A stretch of DNA of 64,000 nucleotides from Mesorhizobium sp. NZP2298 (lineage in GTDB: Bacteria > Pseudomonadota > Alphaproteobacteria > Rhizobiales > Rhizobiaceae). Each line of letters opens with the position of its first letter. Within the stretch, counting starts at the first letter, position 1. The stretch lies in the NCBI RefSeq assembly GCF_013170825.1, contig NZ_CP033365.1, positions 6,026,001 to 6,090,000 of the forward strand, written 5' to 3'. A model generated the notes under the pieces. It searched no databases, was not told the origin of the DNA, and saw nothing but the letters and a program-made list of their open reading frames with translations. Made by a program: the position numbers and the translations under genes. Below, in pieces: positions 11,601-18,610 of this stretch.

Positions 11601-13888
11601 TCGATGTGGACAGTGACCTCGAGCTCGACCTCGATCGAGAAATCTTTCGCGTTCCCATCGTAGGTGACTGAGTTGACCTCGACCTTCTGCTTAAGTTTGT
11701 CGAGGAAACCGTCCCCTTGCGCTGCGGGGTCTGCGCTCGTCAGCAACGACAGCAGCCTGTTTTTGAGCGCCCGGGCTTCGAGAGTGACGTCGATAACCGG
11801 ATATCCGCCATCGGTCGACCCCGCCGGAGTGGTCAACCGCACGCTGGCGTCCTTCAGCACTCCGGTTTCGCGCAGCGCCGCAGCGACATTGCCGTCCTTG
11901 AAGTCGAGGAGCTCGGTGAACTTCTTGCCGTCCTCGAAGGTCTGGAAAAAACGCGGTCGCCCACTCTGGACCGCTGCAACGACAATCTCCTGAACTCTGT
12001 TGCCGCTCGCCTCTTTCGAGGGACTGGCCTTGAGCTGGATCAGTCTCTGCTCAGGCTCTTTACCTGTCTCGTCGGTGCTGCCCATCGCCTGTTGAGGCGT
12101 GGTTTCCTTGTCCAACCACAGATCGGTGCCAAGCACCGCTTTGCTATCGGCGGTCGGCTGGATCACGAGGCCTACCCAGCTCGAGGGACCGAGGTCAATG
12201 ACGAGAGACGGCCTCAGGGCCGCATCGAGATCTAAATCGAAACCCAGGGCGCTGAGCTTTAGTGTTGTATTCAGATTGGCGTCTTTGCCGGCCGGCATGA
12301 GAACGATCTGTCGCAGCTGGTATGTCTTGGGATCGAGCCGGACCTCGACTGCAATGTGACTCACTACGTCGCCGCCGAGTTCGGCCAGTTTGCGCGCCAG
12401 TTGGATCAGTCCGTCGAATACCCCCTCGACAAGTCCCGCGAGCGCCGCCGCGGCATCGCCAGCCTGCCTGGCAAGCCACTTTCCGGCGGCCGCCAACAGC
12501 TGGGCGATGCGCTCCAGCAGCGCGAAAAAGCCGTTCATCTCGGGCTTTGTCGCGGTGAGCTTGGGCACGGGAACAGCAGCGATCAGCCGGATCAGTTCGC
12601 CGAGCACATCGCCGGCCAGCCTGATCAATTCGATCGGATAAGGCTCAACGATCCTGAGCGACTTGAGGGTTGTCTTGGTCTTCTGTGAGTAGTAGCTGAC
12701 TTCGACCTCGATTGCGAAGGCGATCAGTATCGAGGGATCGTCCTTGGCTGCTATGACGATCTTGTCGCTCTTGAAGTTGATCGAGAGGCTGGCTTTGGCC
12801 AGGACCTCGCCGCCACCGAGGTCAATGTCGCTGAAAGTTGGCGTGAGGGTGCTGCCAGACACCCCTATTGTGAACGGCGACAGGGGCGGGCTGTATTGCA
12901 TGTCCGGCACGCTGATCGTCTGCGCTTTGACATCGAGCACGGCCGTCAGAGTGAATTTTTTTGCATCATCGAAGCCGAGGGTGACCTTGGTGACGTTAAC
13001 CCAGGGCTGAGCGTTGACATAGAACGTTCCGGCGCCGGCCGTTGAGGTTGAGAGCGAAAGTGCGCCGTTGAGGAACGTGACCTTTAGCTTGGGGTTAGTC
13101 GTCCATGTGTAGTCGAGTTTGTACACAAAGGGGGGCAAAGCCAGGCTGAACAGCGACGGCGCGTCCAAAAAGTCGACGTCGACCGATGGCACATGCAGAA
13201 TTGTCTTGTCCAGCCACGAAGTGCTGAATGCAATCCTGGGCAGCCTCAGGTTCAAACCAGACAGACCCGGCATGTCGAAACCGATCTCGTCCCAGGCGAC
13301 CCAGTCTTTGAACGCTGCTTTTCTTACCAATACGGTCGCGAGCAACCGCCCCGTGAGATCCAGCCCTTTCCCGCTGGCGTTTTCGTAAGTGAGGCTGACA
13401 TCGGCGGAGGCTTCCGCCCGCAGGACCCAATCCTGGTCGTTGATGGCGCCATCGACCAGGGCTGGATTGAGGAAAATTCGCGCCTTGAGCTCGGCGGCGC
13501 CAATCGCCTTGACGCCGAACAGACCTGTGTCGCTGCTAGCGCCGACATTGGCCTCGATCGGGCTCGCCAAACGCCGACGCACACGGTCTTTCAACGCCGC
13601 CCATTCGTCTTTGTCGGGGAATTCTTCGCCCTTCTTGAAGCGGTAACGACCATCGTCCAAAATCAGGAGATTGGCGGGTATGTCGAGCGACAGAGGCTGC
13701 TTGTCGTACAACTCCAACTGGACGGTCGTAACCGACGTCGCCATCGTCGATTTTACCGCCGTTGTGAGGCTGGAAAGTGTCAGATCGCCGGTTTTGAGAA
13801 ATACACCCAATCCGACAAGCTCGAAGGTGTATTGCGTAGCGCTCTCGACGCCGGTCTGGCTGAATAGGACGAGTTGGACTTCCGCCAT
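2627..13888 (-). CDS. Giant protein of unknown function (about 3,753 aa)
   Basis: The longest gene in the window. The preferred start is ATG at 13888 (MAEVQLVLFSQTG), preceded by GGGGGGTGAT; an in-frame TTG at 13978 would add 30 residues without a clear ribosome site. No signal peptide or hydrophobic membrane span is seen. Roughly the first 1,550 residues are long runs of alternating beta-strand pattern, interrupted near residue 460 by an amphipathic helical stretch (LIRLAGDVLGELIRLIAAV). A Gly/Val/Ser-rich strand block (VSVGVSVEVWLSFSVFGGRV) lies near residue 1,500, then a charged Pro-rich linker near 1,600. The second half has a different, mixed composition. The first half recalls large DUF6603-type proteins, but this is from memory and weak. 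The gene sits in tandem with another large gene (2-base gap). Function unknown. Confidence 0.85.
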   Translation of the reverse strand: MAEVQLVLFSQTGVESATQYTFELVGLGVFLKTGDLTLSSLTTAVKSTMATSVTTVQLELYDKQPLSLDIPANLLILDDGRYRFKKGEEFPDKDEWAALKDRVRRRLASPIEANVGASSDTGLFGVKAIGAAELKARIFLNPALVDGAINDQDWVLRAEASADVSLTYENASGKGLDLTGRLLATVLVRKAAFKDWVAWDEIGFDMPGLSGLNLRLPRIAFSTSWLDKTILHVPSVDVDFLDAPSLFSLALPPFVYKLDYTWTTNPKLKVTFLNGALSLSTSTAGAGTFYVNAQPWVNVTKVTLGFDDAKKFTLTAVLDVKAQTISVPDMQYSPPLSPFTIGVSGSTLTPTFSDIDLGGGEVLAKASLSINFKSDKIVIAAKDDPSILIAFAIEVEVSYYSQKTKTTLKSLRIVEPYPIELIRLAGDVLGELIRLIAAVPVPKLTATKPEMNGFFALLERIAQLLAAAGKWLARQAGDAAAALAGLVEGVFDGLIQLARKLAELGGDVVSHIAVEVRLDPKTYQLRQIVLMPAGKDANLNTTLKLSALGFDLDLDAALRPSLVIDLGPSSWVGLVIQPTADSKAVLGTDLWLDKETTPQQAMGSTDETGKEPEQRLIQLKASPSKEASGNRVQEIVVAAVQSGRPRFFQTFEDGKKFTELLDFKDGNVAAALRETGVLKDASVRLTTPAGSTDGGYPVIDVTLEARALKNRLLSLLTSADPAAQGDGFLDKLKQKVEVNSVTYDGNAKDFSIEVELEVTVHIDDSFAPQTVLVVSASLRDLSMRITGGDKIYINSKKDQPTVSYHPLGLDLTVSPKDPKKDIYKQFYLDLSRGGESLGLADEANALLSYGKVSSAGKGLQFDVSTFRVGRSGFDLEAAILPEPVRLGGVDMPFRFTSGQVTIKGSKFGGGALTGAGQLPQALVGEANATVALQLGAGGDGNVIVKGATARLDKAGDPIRCNATRFELTITELGFDFVNAGSYHFYFLLTGSAVFKPGSSEYTTGLLKNFKDITIKLDKAPLAADPRVLMSAISFQVKVDPPKKISLFDVFDFELRGFGYHPAIPKFDGAPGISVSGQARLSPFDKDGLGLEFHSMLIGLPLEGSAMPRVRFDGLTVGLKTGAVNVEATAIAVDGSMPDLYDPGVLPKDVTAQGFLASGKLDIDGWASMSGAMGFLELRKKNDPSSTPKYSFFIYGQEEKLAEPIDTPVGQIYLREFGFGFGYKYTLAGIAQAEAATSPQQLTKVLDDVSKYQGNLATFKAWQPTYENDDLTLALRGMFALSAATQGTAEYRPKEEANLPNPLLFDIVAAFRTDFTFLINLRAWLSVNYNDWVSSGLNESWKSMPTMRGYLYFSVPRKEFLGRFIADGSGYVGEHPKLPEQLVKAIRATKFSATLYIRPGLFHVELGWPYELGFTLGAPNDKFYLDLKGGLIHRIEDLSVLNGIAFKAQGSVYLEGRVGGSSLGAAAVARANFAIEARVLSYLSLKDVGDSFYYGYMRIDVSVGVSVEVWLSFSVFGGRVTLSASFSLTLAVSIALEAVIGPSLLGGRADVSVGVRAFGRSLSVRIALSFNNDKLAIARAKVARFMDMGLAAPIPDKAQDGQRIEKNPQPDPPRGETAAQGDSAVEDQIGAEPLPPVAQDEIVKGRPIGPSDFWAMLYPTRAPLFYADLASYSDDDGEWFVMQLLPRDHTKIGPEPEAATPEEKARETARATFYASPKAPVVEDFTAPGHRLIFAGDIPTSKGKPYLGHIPVKSSLTRVDIAPNGADTSYMLLDALVARQDGQELRLGKMLQSLFTGKPDETGSGGDLTEPSVRSVDVSMTAIDPDARASASQLDRAGRSRSNLSGDQRREAEIEDTRSAVLSSVTETAASLAATGADSHGVWPDRLSQIDARDFGLTFIVNRSALDILFDIDDAALTPPPARFVILKSDVVASGEYDRNGAVALFNPPARMFREAQPKFTPRNTIDAQGIKLNWDLEPAWGASQGAYDDPEFHLKHYRIRRTVRGIPGKEYRADFLVKAGSALKYQIGMDESGKTTTAVSFLRPDFQFVDSLRKQDDGSAASTAETIPDLLRKMLLGEATTVEWGPEFLGVKDVDVKSVINLLYEIVPVDNAGTSDFGLAYVVDGFGLVETALISPSEVTLQISYPAMPSHIAAPGGAVAASPAKLRFLLMPGMKPQKQGQQIVLGPQWPDEVVYLLRIAPQPIAPSGGYGADAIDEARRRPDQDAIDRLSSVDIHQFYLQMTKVEANDDYALVAEYLEDGSDTSEIRYYAVTAYDASDGKTELPKKVDKKSSLGDLAKALDALNEQAPERLGYRLFLASVPWHPLETKKISVDPTGRGEWRTAAFNIAISKANGTTAISSVVEVLEQPVHYEFKALQRTDMRAESGRLIVIHPGVRSTIDKVGYASVPDAARRTAARLEWNANPTSLALTTSAADVDNRTIGGFDLFCVDPDALPGRDEKVVEDVVSAARPMGRVALLPAEMDGLDPSGFGDLGRIESAYPSETLRLVNGNKMQGASGLPKAGWYSDADTTAIFPQPAIRRSIIPDPDEGLIAALFAGGKPDAIRVSIPAWLAADGKTPVLDGWTISVRSAAQDAIGWDEYQADAPAESRDPRGWSVSYKLAEGMSVPKLRRLLQNLRLAPGDDPTLAVNREAEVLRLRISQPDFMASIGVLIEALRIGRDKQVLVVASQEHSFDPMPAMHPILADALAFLQYDSQDDNGLKNADGKTYRRFAVAPDTNPKLNSKDFLAYLDEVPPGRDPCGWGALRTLGLAAGFRLYDTDTGDYVRFGAGLEKCVQLAFERALERYGDEGARDNGQPFFDLLTQPWGNVKLEWFDGGDLGVSSAEADQVRDQMLAVAQIALRPRPDRLLPIAGVDEKAALQALAVAYYALVIDANQPIASEPWRITQMDKTFDKVRYDVLSVVRTVTTQKPMRLSEDAPYVEFHEPAKAIDWLETGMRLIAIVREIRIAPPGPDAPLLVILPPKGATVGTDEPWKKIVQPAVFNALEGSDVPGEEFCFGRFERLIAADWGDALFSGTGSSIAVHQAVDRLAYYAGRRFAPLIFPVSAGEDETDARRLRSDIANRFVAFWGRFLDHCAPAWGKAASSEIKPAQPLSVFLSLGTVADPGQWRRAPGASGTVSVTMVDADRRGARRKYAIRPYGRYEAWACAAPDKLDVTGKKKFAWTGPTDLKGALSDVAAEAVGRTYFVDVTLPRTEPLEKPVILSSVTRQPGEKVPGRMELVIAHSSDVVLAEANRRNAALLAPLDISVGFWREFANMPWLTSLESKYALTLQPMDQLGTLDGPIDTSSLAITRYSADERLTDLRKRVPDAWLGSTMISAMNLPYFFRVHALVHATAGVVVSEQVATTFEEGFFKLGWPYDAKGYKYRELSKQHRYSVSRRPTEPPPDPEKYPGKRIGEVTIITFDLAAIRFVDCMADAEAETWFGKDGTLWSTAFKAVAHLPEPSVSYRISVETSFRVVSSDTGSKEVLARTSEIDVLPNPPIETTADDLYLLQQSGVRFTPALGFDEKGNPVAPTPVYTATPVPIGKDKIIWRIAVPVRLAREPAPVTLPVDNDLAKALQEALKMLPPPIAGTSPAVAGLQTLPVEWKTLPTATQWKNLVDALEARADCPEALALAGAAAQQALPQQGVLMLPLPPEALEDANVAAALKSIAGVDPVPGMLDLLVLRRPPTDMELKAFVDGGGKASELRDKVYDLAEQQLFGAGRQPAVAASKSATVLQSDAFVSRKEA

Positions 13889-14251
13889 ATCACCCCCCAC
13901 GTCCTGCACAGTCGCGTGATGGTCCCTCACGAGAGGCAGGATCACCCAGCCCGACGAACTCCGCCCGCTGGAAGACAATCTAAAAGTAGGATTTGAACTT
14001 GGTTTCCCTATTTAGACATGCACGAAAGTAAATAACAAGATATATCTGTTTAGTATTTGGACTATTTTCAAGCATTTCATAACGTAAAAACAGAAAAGTA
14101 CAGTAAATCAAGAGATGGAATAAACCATCTCATGATCTGTAACTCACAAACTGACCCTCACTTGGCCTTTTATCGGCGCCCCGCCGTTGATTATTCCATC
14201 TCAACAGGAAGTTTCTCGTGATTTGCAAGCAGATCGGGCTCGAGCTGGACG
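13889..14251. other. AT-rich intergenic region before the giant gene
   Basis: About 360 bases between the peptidase gene and the giant gene. The stretch 13985-14160 is clearly AT-richer than its surroundings. It holds the 7-bp stem hairpin listed separately and probably the promoter of the giant gene, but I cannot point to a confident -35/-10 pair. No gene is supported here. Confidence 0.5.
14112..14131 (-). terminator. Hairpin, possible terminator of the M15-like gene
   Basis: A perfect inverted repeat GAGATGG - 6 nt - CCATCTC. Read on the minus strand it follows the peptidase gene by about 120 bases and is followed by a T-rich but not uninterrupted tract. It may end peptidase transcription before the giant gene. 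The stem is short and AT-rich, so the call is tentative. Confidence 0.35.
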
Positions 14252-15031
14252 TCAACTGCCGTCATCTGACCAGTGAGGCGGATCGCCAGAGAAAGTTGCC
14301 TTGATGACGCCGTAGGTCGCCCCGACGACGGCCAGGTCAGCGTTCATGCCGGTGCGTGGCGTTGTTGTTATGGAAACTGACGTGCCGCTGTTGTCGACAA
14401 TCGCCAGGGTTCCGGTCCAACTGATCGTCATGTCGATGGCCGTGCCGTCGGAATGCTTGGTTGGATAGGCGGGCTTGGCGACGATTTGATAACCGGCCAC
14501 CATGTCCTGAGCGGCCTGCCGCGACGCCTCGAGTGTGTCGTGCACCCACTCGATGTCGACGCCTGCGAGGGCGGGAACGTTCGCCGGGTCGATGTCCATT
14601 TTCGCGATGCGCCATGAGTAGTGCATCAGATAGGCGCGTTCCACCGGCCTGAGCGTGGTGCCTATCGAGACCGTGGCCCCGGCAGATCGCATGGCCGATA
14701 TGAACGAGTCCACTCCGGGCCGGAATGAGGCATTCAGGTCCGAAGTCGACGTGCTTCCAGGAAACTGACTAACCCAGTTTGCCCCGCTTGGGGTCTTGGC
14801 AAGGATGCCGATACGCCCGTTGACGAACGCATTGCATACGCCCTCGAGCTTACGCCGCAGCGCCACTCGGTTTGCTGGGGCCCCGCCCGCCAGTTCCAGA
14901 CGAGAAAGGACTTCCAGGGCCTGCAGGGCTTGCGTGACGATTGCCAACCCGTCGAGCCTGGCTTCGTCAAGTCCGCTCTCGAGCTTTGGAGCCGCTTGAC
15001 GAGATACGGACTTTTTCTGTCCCAGTGGCAC
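14252..15031 (-). CDS. LAS/M15-like metallopeptidase-type protein
   Basis: A 259-residue protein. I chose GTG at 15031 because GGGGGAGG lies 5-6 bases upstream; an in-frame ATG at 15175 would add 48 residues of atypical, Cys-rich sequence. The C-terminal half carries the zinc-site pattern of M15/LAS peptidases (D-Ala-D-Ala carboxypeptidases, phage L-Ala-D-Glu endopeptidases): TLRPVERAYLMH near residue 126, KHSDGTAID (His193, Asp200) and a terminal DPPHW (His253). The N-terminal half has Lys/Gln-rich and helical segments and may be a targeting region. No signal peptide is seen. It lies 360 bases upstream of the giant gene on the same strand. A peptidoglycan- or peptide-cleaving role is inferred from motifs only. 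Confidence 0.7.
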   Translation of the reverse strand: MPLGQKKSVSRQAAPKLESGLDEARLDGLAIVTQALQALEVLSRLELAGGAPANRVALRRKLEGVCNAFVNGRIGILAKTPSGANWVSQFPGSTSTSDLNASFRPGVDSFISAMRSAGATVSIGTTLRPVERAYLMHYSWRIAKMDIDPANVPALAGVDIEWVHDTLEASRQAAQDMVAGYQIVAKPAYPTKHSDGTAIDMTISWTGTLAIVDNSGTSVSITTTPRTGMNADLAVVGATYGVIKATFSGDPPHWSDDGS

Positions 15032-15351
15032 TTGCGCCTCCCCCTTTTGTTCTCTCCCTGACTTTGATCGTATTACCTGAGCCCTTGGGTTTCTACTTAA
15101 ATCTGCGCAACATCTAATAAATGTCTCAGCATACCCCTTGCCCTGAATGCAGCGTTCAAAGTCAACACTTGCCACGGCGCGCCACTACCGCCCCACTGCT
15201 TTGATTTGCCTCGGCGTGCGAGATTAAAGTTTCGATCTCTTTCGATTTTTTCGCGCCGCGCCCAGACGCGAAGACTATGTGCACTATCGACAGTCCAGGC
15301 TGGCCTTCTTCAGCGCGGTCTGGCCGGCAGTGCTGTCCAGGGAACAAATCC
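15032..15351. other. Intergenic region without a supported gene
   Basis: About 320 bases between the M15-like gene and the amidohydrolase gene on the same strand. It presumably contains the promoter of the M15-like gene and the end of the amidohydrolase transcript. I see no convincing ORF or RNA gene in it. Confidence 0.4.
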
Positions 15352-17061
15352 CTAACTGCCGAACAAACCCGCCAGGAGGCGGGGGCTCATGGACGGCAAA
15401 CGCGATGCGTCAAGTCCATTTTTTCTGTAATATGCCAGGAGACGGTCCCGCCCGCGGCTGCCCTGTGCAAGCGGAAGAAATCGCAATGCGTTGCGCCGGA
15501 ATATCTTATCGCAAGCGTCTTCCGACAGCCCACAGTCGGTCCGCAGGAAGGCGTTGACGCTTTCAATATAATGAATGTAGCCGGCTTCCTTGCCAAGCAT
15601 GATCCAGTCGCTTCCGTAAAGGATGTGGTCACATTCAGGATCAAATTCCGCCAACCAGCGCCTGAAAGAGAATGCCAGGGATTTTCTCGTCTCGGCCTTG
15701 GCTGTCAGGACCTCGGAGAAGTAACTGATGTCAGCGACAACATTCTGCCGCGGGTGGGCTTTGACAAACTCGCCGAGCCGCCATTCCCAACTCCCCTGCG
15801 GCAAAGGCATGTTTTCACGTCCTGCCGATTTCGTATCGAAGCTGCCGAAATGAGCCAAGCATACCCGCAATCTCGGAAACTTCCGGAAGATCGGGATCCA
15901 ATAGAAGGGGTCTCCCCGCTTTTCATACCCAGGACCTGAGCCATTGGACGCTGCGGCATGGGCAAGGATGGGAGCATCCAGATCCACGCACAACCGATAG
16001 AGATCCTCAAGGGCGACATCCAGCTGCTTGCTTGGATCAAAACCCAGAGCCGCAACGGTGCGGAAGGGATAGGGTCGGGAGTTCCCGGAAGCGCGAAAAC
16101 CCATGGGTGGATAAAGTTTCGCTCCGATGAAGCCGTGCTCTGTCAGTGCTGCCCGCGTTGTTGCCAGCGAACTGACAGCGCTCTTGCCGGCACGATAGGC
16201 AACCTCTCGCAGCGGATCAAAGCCCATATAGCCATGAACGACAGGGCCTTTCCTGGCCATGCGCTGGGAAATCTTGTCCATCACCAGCATCTGGCGTGGC
16301 AGCGGCGAGGCGTCGACATCCTCGTAAAGCCATTCGTCATAGTCCACCAGCGCAGGGGTCAGCATCAGAGGCCGGAAGCCCTGATGTTCAGTGTCTGAGA
16401 CGAGGCGCTCGACGAGAACGTGGCGATAGAGCCTGAAGAGGCTGAACCAGTTCAGATATCTGGCGAGCGCGCCCTGGCCATCGAATGCTCTTTGACTTGC
16501 CGCTCGGGCATGCTCATAAGAAAACGCCTTGTCCGCGCGGATCGTGAGCGTCGGTTCCCCAACCATGTAGTTCAGGAATTTCTCCTGCGCCAACGGAGCC
16601 CGATCGGAGCCGCCCGCCAGACCTTTCAGGCTGATGATCCGTTTGCTTTTCCGATCGAGCTCAAGCAGATGCCGTGCGGTGTCCTCGACCGCAGCCCCGC
16701 GCGCCTTGTCGGCCGATTGCGCCGACGGCTGCGCGTGCCGCCCTGTCGTCAGGAAAGCAACCTCCTGATCGGCGCTCGGCGCCTTGTCGGCTCCCAGCAA
16801 TCGCACGATGAGCTTGTAGAACTCATCGGCGACATCCGGATCGCGTATCGCCAGGATCTTGGCTGACTGCTTGGGAAAATCGTCAAACACGACCTGCCGA
16901 AGGAAGCGCGCTGTGGGCAAGTCGGATGCGTTGAACACATGACAATGAGCATCGATCAAAGGTGCGTCGTGACCGGCTTCGCCTGCGCCTTCCGTCTTGC
17001 AGCCGGCAGCAACGGCAACCAGCGACAAGGATGACTGCTTCATGAAACTTCGACGGTTCAT
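15352..17061 (-). CDS. Tat-exported amidohydrolase-family lipoprotein
   Basis: A 569-residue protein from ATG 17061, with GGGGGGAG 4 bases upstream; a longer in-frame start at 17124 lacks a ribosome site. The N-terminus has a twin-arginine motif (NRRSFMKQ), a short hydrophobic stretch and a lipobox-like VAAGC at Cys21, so it is probably a Tat-dependent envelope lipoprotein. DAHCHVF near residue 38 is the metal-binding HxH of the amidohydrolase superfamily. AHFGSFDTKS and GSDWIMLG in the C-terminal half fit the amidohydro_2 (TIM-dependent hydrolase) fold. The substrate cannot be deduced. It may be coupled to a small upstream ORF that overlaps its start by 4 bases. Confidence 0.8.
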   Translation of the reverse strand: MNRRSFMKQSSLSLVAVAAGCKTEGAGEAGHDAPLIDAHCHVFNASDLPTARFLRQVVFDDFPKQSAKILAIRDPDVADEFYKLIVRLLGADKAPSADQEVAFLTTGRHAQPSAQSADKARGAAVEDTARHLLELDRKSKRIISLKGLAGGSDRAPLAQEKFLNYMVGEPTLTIRADKAFSYEHARAASQRAFDGQGALARYLNWFSLFRLYRHVLVERLVSDTEHQGFRPLMLTPALVDYDEWLYEDVDASPLPRQMLVMDKISQRMARKGPVVHGYMGFDPLREVAYRAGKSAVSSLATTRAALTEHGFIGAKLYPPMGFRASGNSRPYPFRTVAALGFDPSKQLDVALEDLYRLCVDLDAPILAHAAASNGSGPGYEKRGDPFYWIPIFRKFPRLRVCLAHFGSFDTKSAGRENMPLPQGSWEWRLGEFVKAHPRQNVVADISYFSEVLTAKAETRKSLAFSFRRWLAEFDPECDHILYGSDWIMLGKEAGYIHYIESVNAFLRTDCGLSEDACDKIFRRNALRFLPLAQGSRGRDRLLAYYRKNGLDASRLPSMSPRLLAGLFGS

Positions 17062-17252
17062 CGCTCTCCCCCCGGCAGACCCAGAACGCCATGAGGCGAA
17101 GCCCGCGCGATCACGTCCATCCATTCATAATATCCGACCGCGGCGACAGGCAACACCACAACCAGTACTAATCGCCGCGATCGTGCGGCTACCTTGCCTT
17201 CTAGGCATGTGAAACGTAGATTTGTCCAAGTGCGCGATAACTCGAAAGACAA
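17058..17252 (-). CDS. Possible small single-span membrane protein upstream of the amidohydrolase
   Basis: A 64-codon frame (TTG start) whose TGA overlaps the amidohydrolase ATG by 4 bases (ATGA), an arrangement typical of translational coupling. It encodes one hydrophobic segment (RRLVLVVVLPVAAVGYYEW) after a basic stretch, consistent with a signal anchor. The start codon is uncertain and there is no good ribosome site, so it may be fortuitous. Confidence 0.3.
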   Translation of the reverse strand: MSFELSRTWTNLRFTCLEGKVAARSRRLVLVVVLPVAAVGYYEWMDVIARASPHGVLGLPGGER

Positions 17253-17283
17253 CTCAAGGCTGGGACGTCATGAGGATCGACTG

Positions 17284-18012
17284 ATGGCGAGACACATTTC
17301 GATAGTCGATTTTTTCATTCCTGCCATACCAAAAATCCCTATCGTATTTTTCAAAAATATGCTGCGATTTTACGTTATATTTTCAGCAATATACATTTGC
17401 GTTTCATTTTCTAGGTATCAGTATTTTTACCCCTATGCAGGAGCCTTATTATTGGCGTTTCTGATGATGATAGCGGTTATTTACTCAGTTTTGATTGGTT
17501 CAAGGAAATTCTTGTTCTACCAGTGGAACAATCGCGACAAACTCCCCCTTTTCACCCTGCCGCATCCGACAGTCCAGAATATCCCAAAGCTCAAGATGGC
17601 CTCACAGCACCGACTTGCGAATTATGCCTTGGCGTTGATGGAATCCAAACTTTGGTCTCTAGCCTATGGGATATGCTCGATCGTATACTACTTCATATTC
17701 CTTTACTACGTCAGCTACAGGATCCCTGACGCCATCCATTGCACAGAACGATGCAACTTGTTGGTATATGGCGCGAAGACCATCTCATCCGGGATAATAC
17801 TGGACTTCATAGACTATTTCGATATTGAAGTGTCGGGTGTGCACACGAGCAAGTGGGTCAGTGTCGTGTCATTCGGTGCGAAGCTGATCTCATCCTATGT
17901 CGTCATCAGATTGCTTGTCGACTATTACAGTTTCAGGAAACGCTTCCGAGCCGTTTTACGAGATGAGCATGTTACCACAAAGCAACCGGGTGAAATGATG
18001 GGGCAAGGGTAA
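17284..18012 (+). CDS. AT-rich multi-span membrane protein, unknown function
   Basis: A 242-residue protein starting at ATG 17284 (MARHISIVDFFIP) with GAGGA upstream; an in-frame start at 17194 would only add a basic leader. Four to five hydrophobic spans are visible, for example FYVIFSAIYICVSF, ALLLAFLMMIAVIYSVLIG and IVYYFIFLYYVSY. A pair of cysteines (CTERC) falls in a loop between spans. Base composition is markedly AT-richer than in neighbouring genes, suggesting recent acquisition. I do not recognise the family. Confidence 0.6.
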   Translation: MARHISIVDFFIPAIPKIPIVFFKNMLRFYVIFSAIYICVSFSRYQYFYPYAGALLLAFLMMIAVIYSVLIGSRKFLFYQWNNRDKLPLFTLPHPTVQNIPKLKMASQHRLANYALALMESKLWSLAYGICSIVYYFIFLYYVSYRIPDAIHCTERCNLLVYGAKTISSGIILDFIDYFDIEVSGVHTSKWVSVVSFGAKLISSYVVIRLLVDYYSFRKRFRAVLRDEHVTTKQPGEMMGQG

Positions 18013-18064
18013 GCCGCCCTGCGTTCGGCGCCGGAGCTGGAACAAGACGGCCCGGCAACTCAAG

Positions 18065-18445
18065 ATGCTGACAACAGTGAACAGTTCTGGCCACGTAGAA
18101 CGGCTCCTTCACCGTCTGACATCGGAAGGCCACTATGATCGCCACCTCAAGCGGCTTGCCCAACGCATCGAGACGGCAGCAACTCGCGTGCATTCAGCGC
18201 TCAGCCGGAATGGTTATTCGATCTTCGCCGGCAATGGCGGTGGCTACTACCTCTATCTCATGCTGCCCGGAGGCATCGACGACATAGAACTCGCCCGACT
18301 GGGCGCCAAGGAAAGCATTTTCATAGCGCCTGGAAGCGTCTTTTGCGTCGACAAACAGAGTCCAATAGCCGCCGGGATCCGCATAAATGTGTCACGGGCG
18401 GATGACGAAAGATTTTTCGACTTTTTGCTACGAAAACTCTCCTAG
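18065..18445 (+). pseudogene. C-terminal remnant of a MocR-like/aminotransferase-type PLP protein
   Basis: 126 codons match in style the end of MocR-family (GntR-HTH plus class I aminotransferase) proteins: GHYDRHLKRL, YYLYLMLPGG, IFIAPGSVF and GIRINVSRAD are characteristic of the C-terminal domain. The HTH and PLP-lysine parts are absent upstream, where the AT-rich membrane gene begins. It is therefore a truncated remnant, probably cut by the event that brought in the upstream gene. Confidence 0.65.
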
Positions 18446-18610
18446 TCTTGGGCATCGGCACAACAAGTTCCCGGCGCCCACATGGCATTAGTGCCGCCAC
18501 GAATGAACCGATGACCCCTTCGACCGCCACGCGGAAAGGCATCGGCAAGGCCGAGCGACGCACGATGGACAGAAACAACTGCGCGCGACGTCACTCCCTC
18601 TGCGCAGCGC

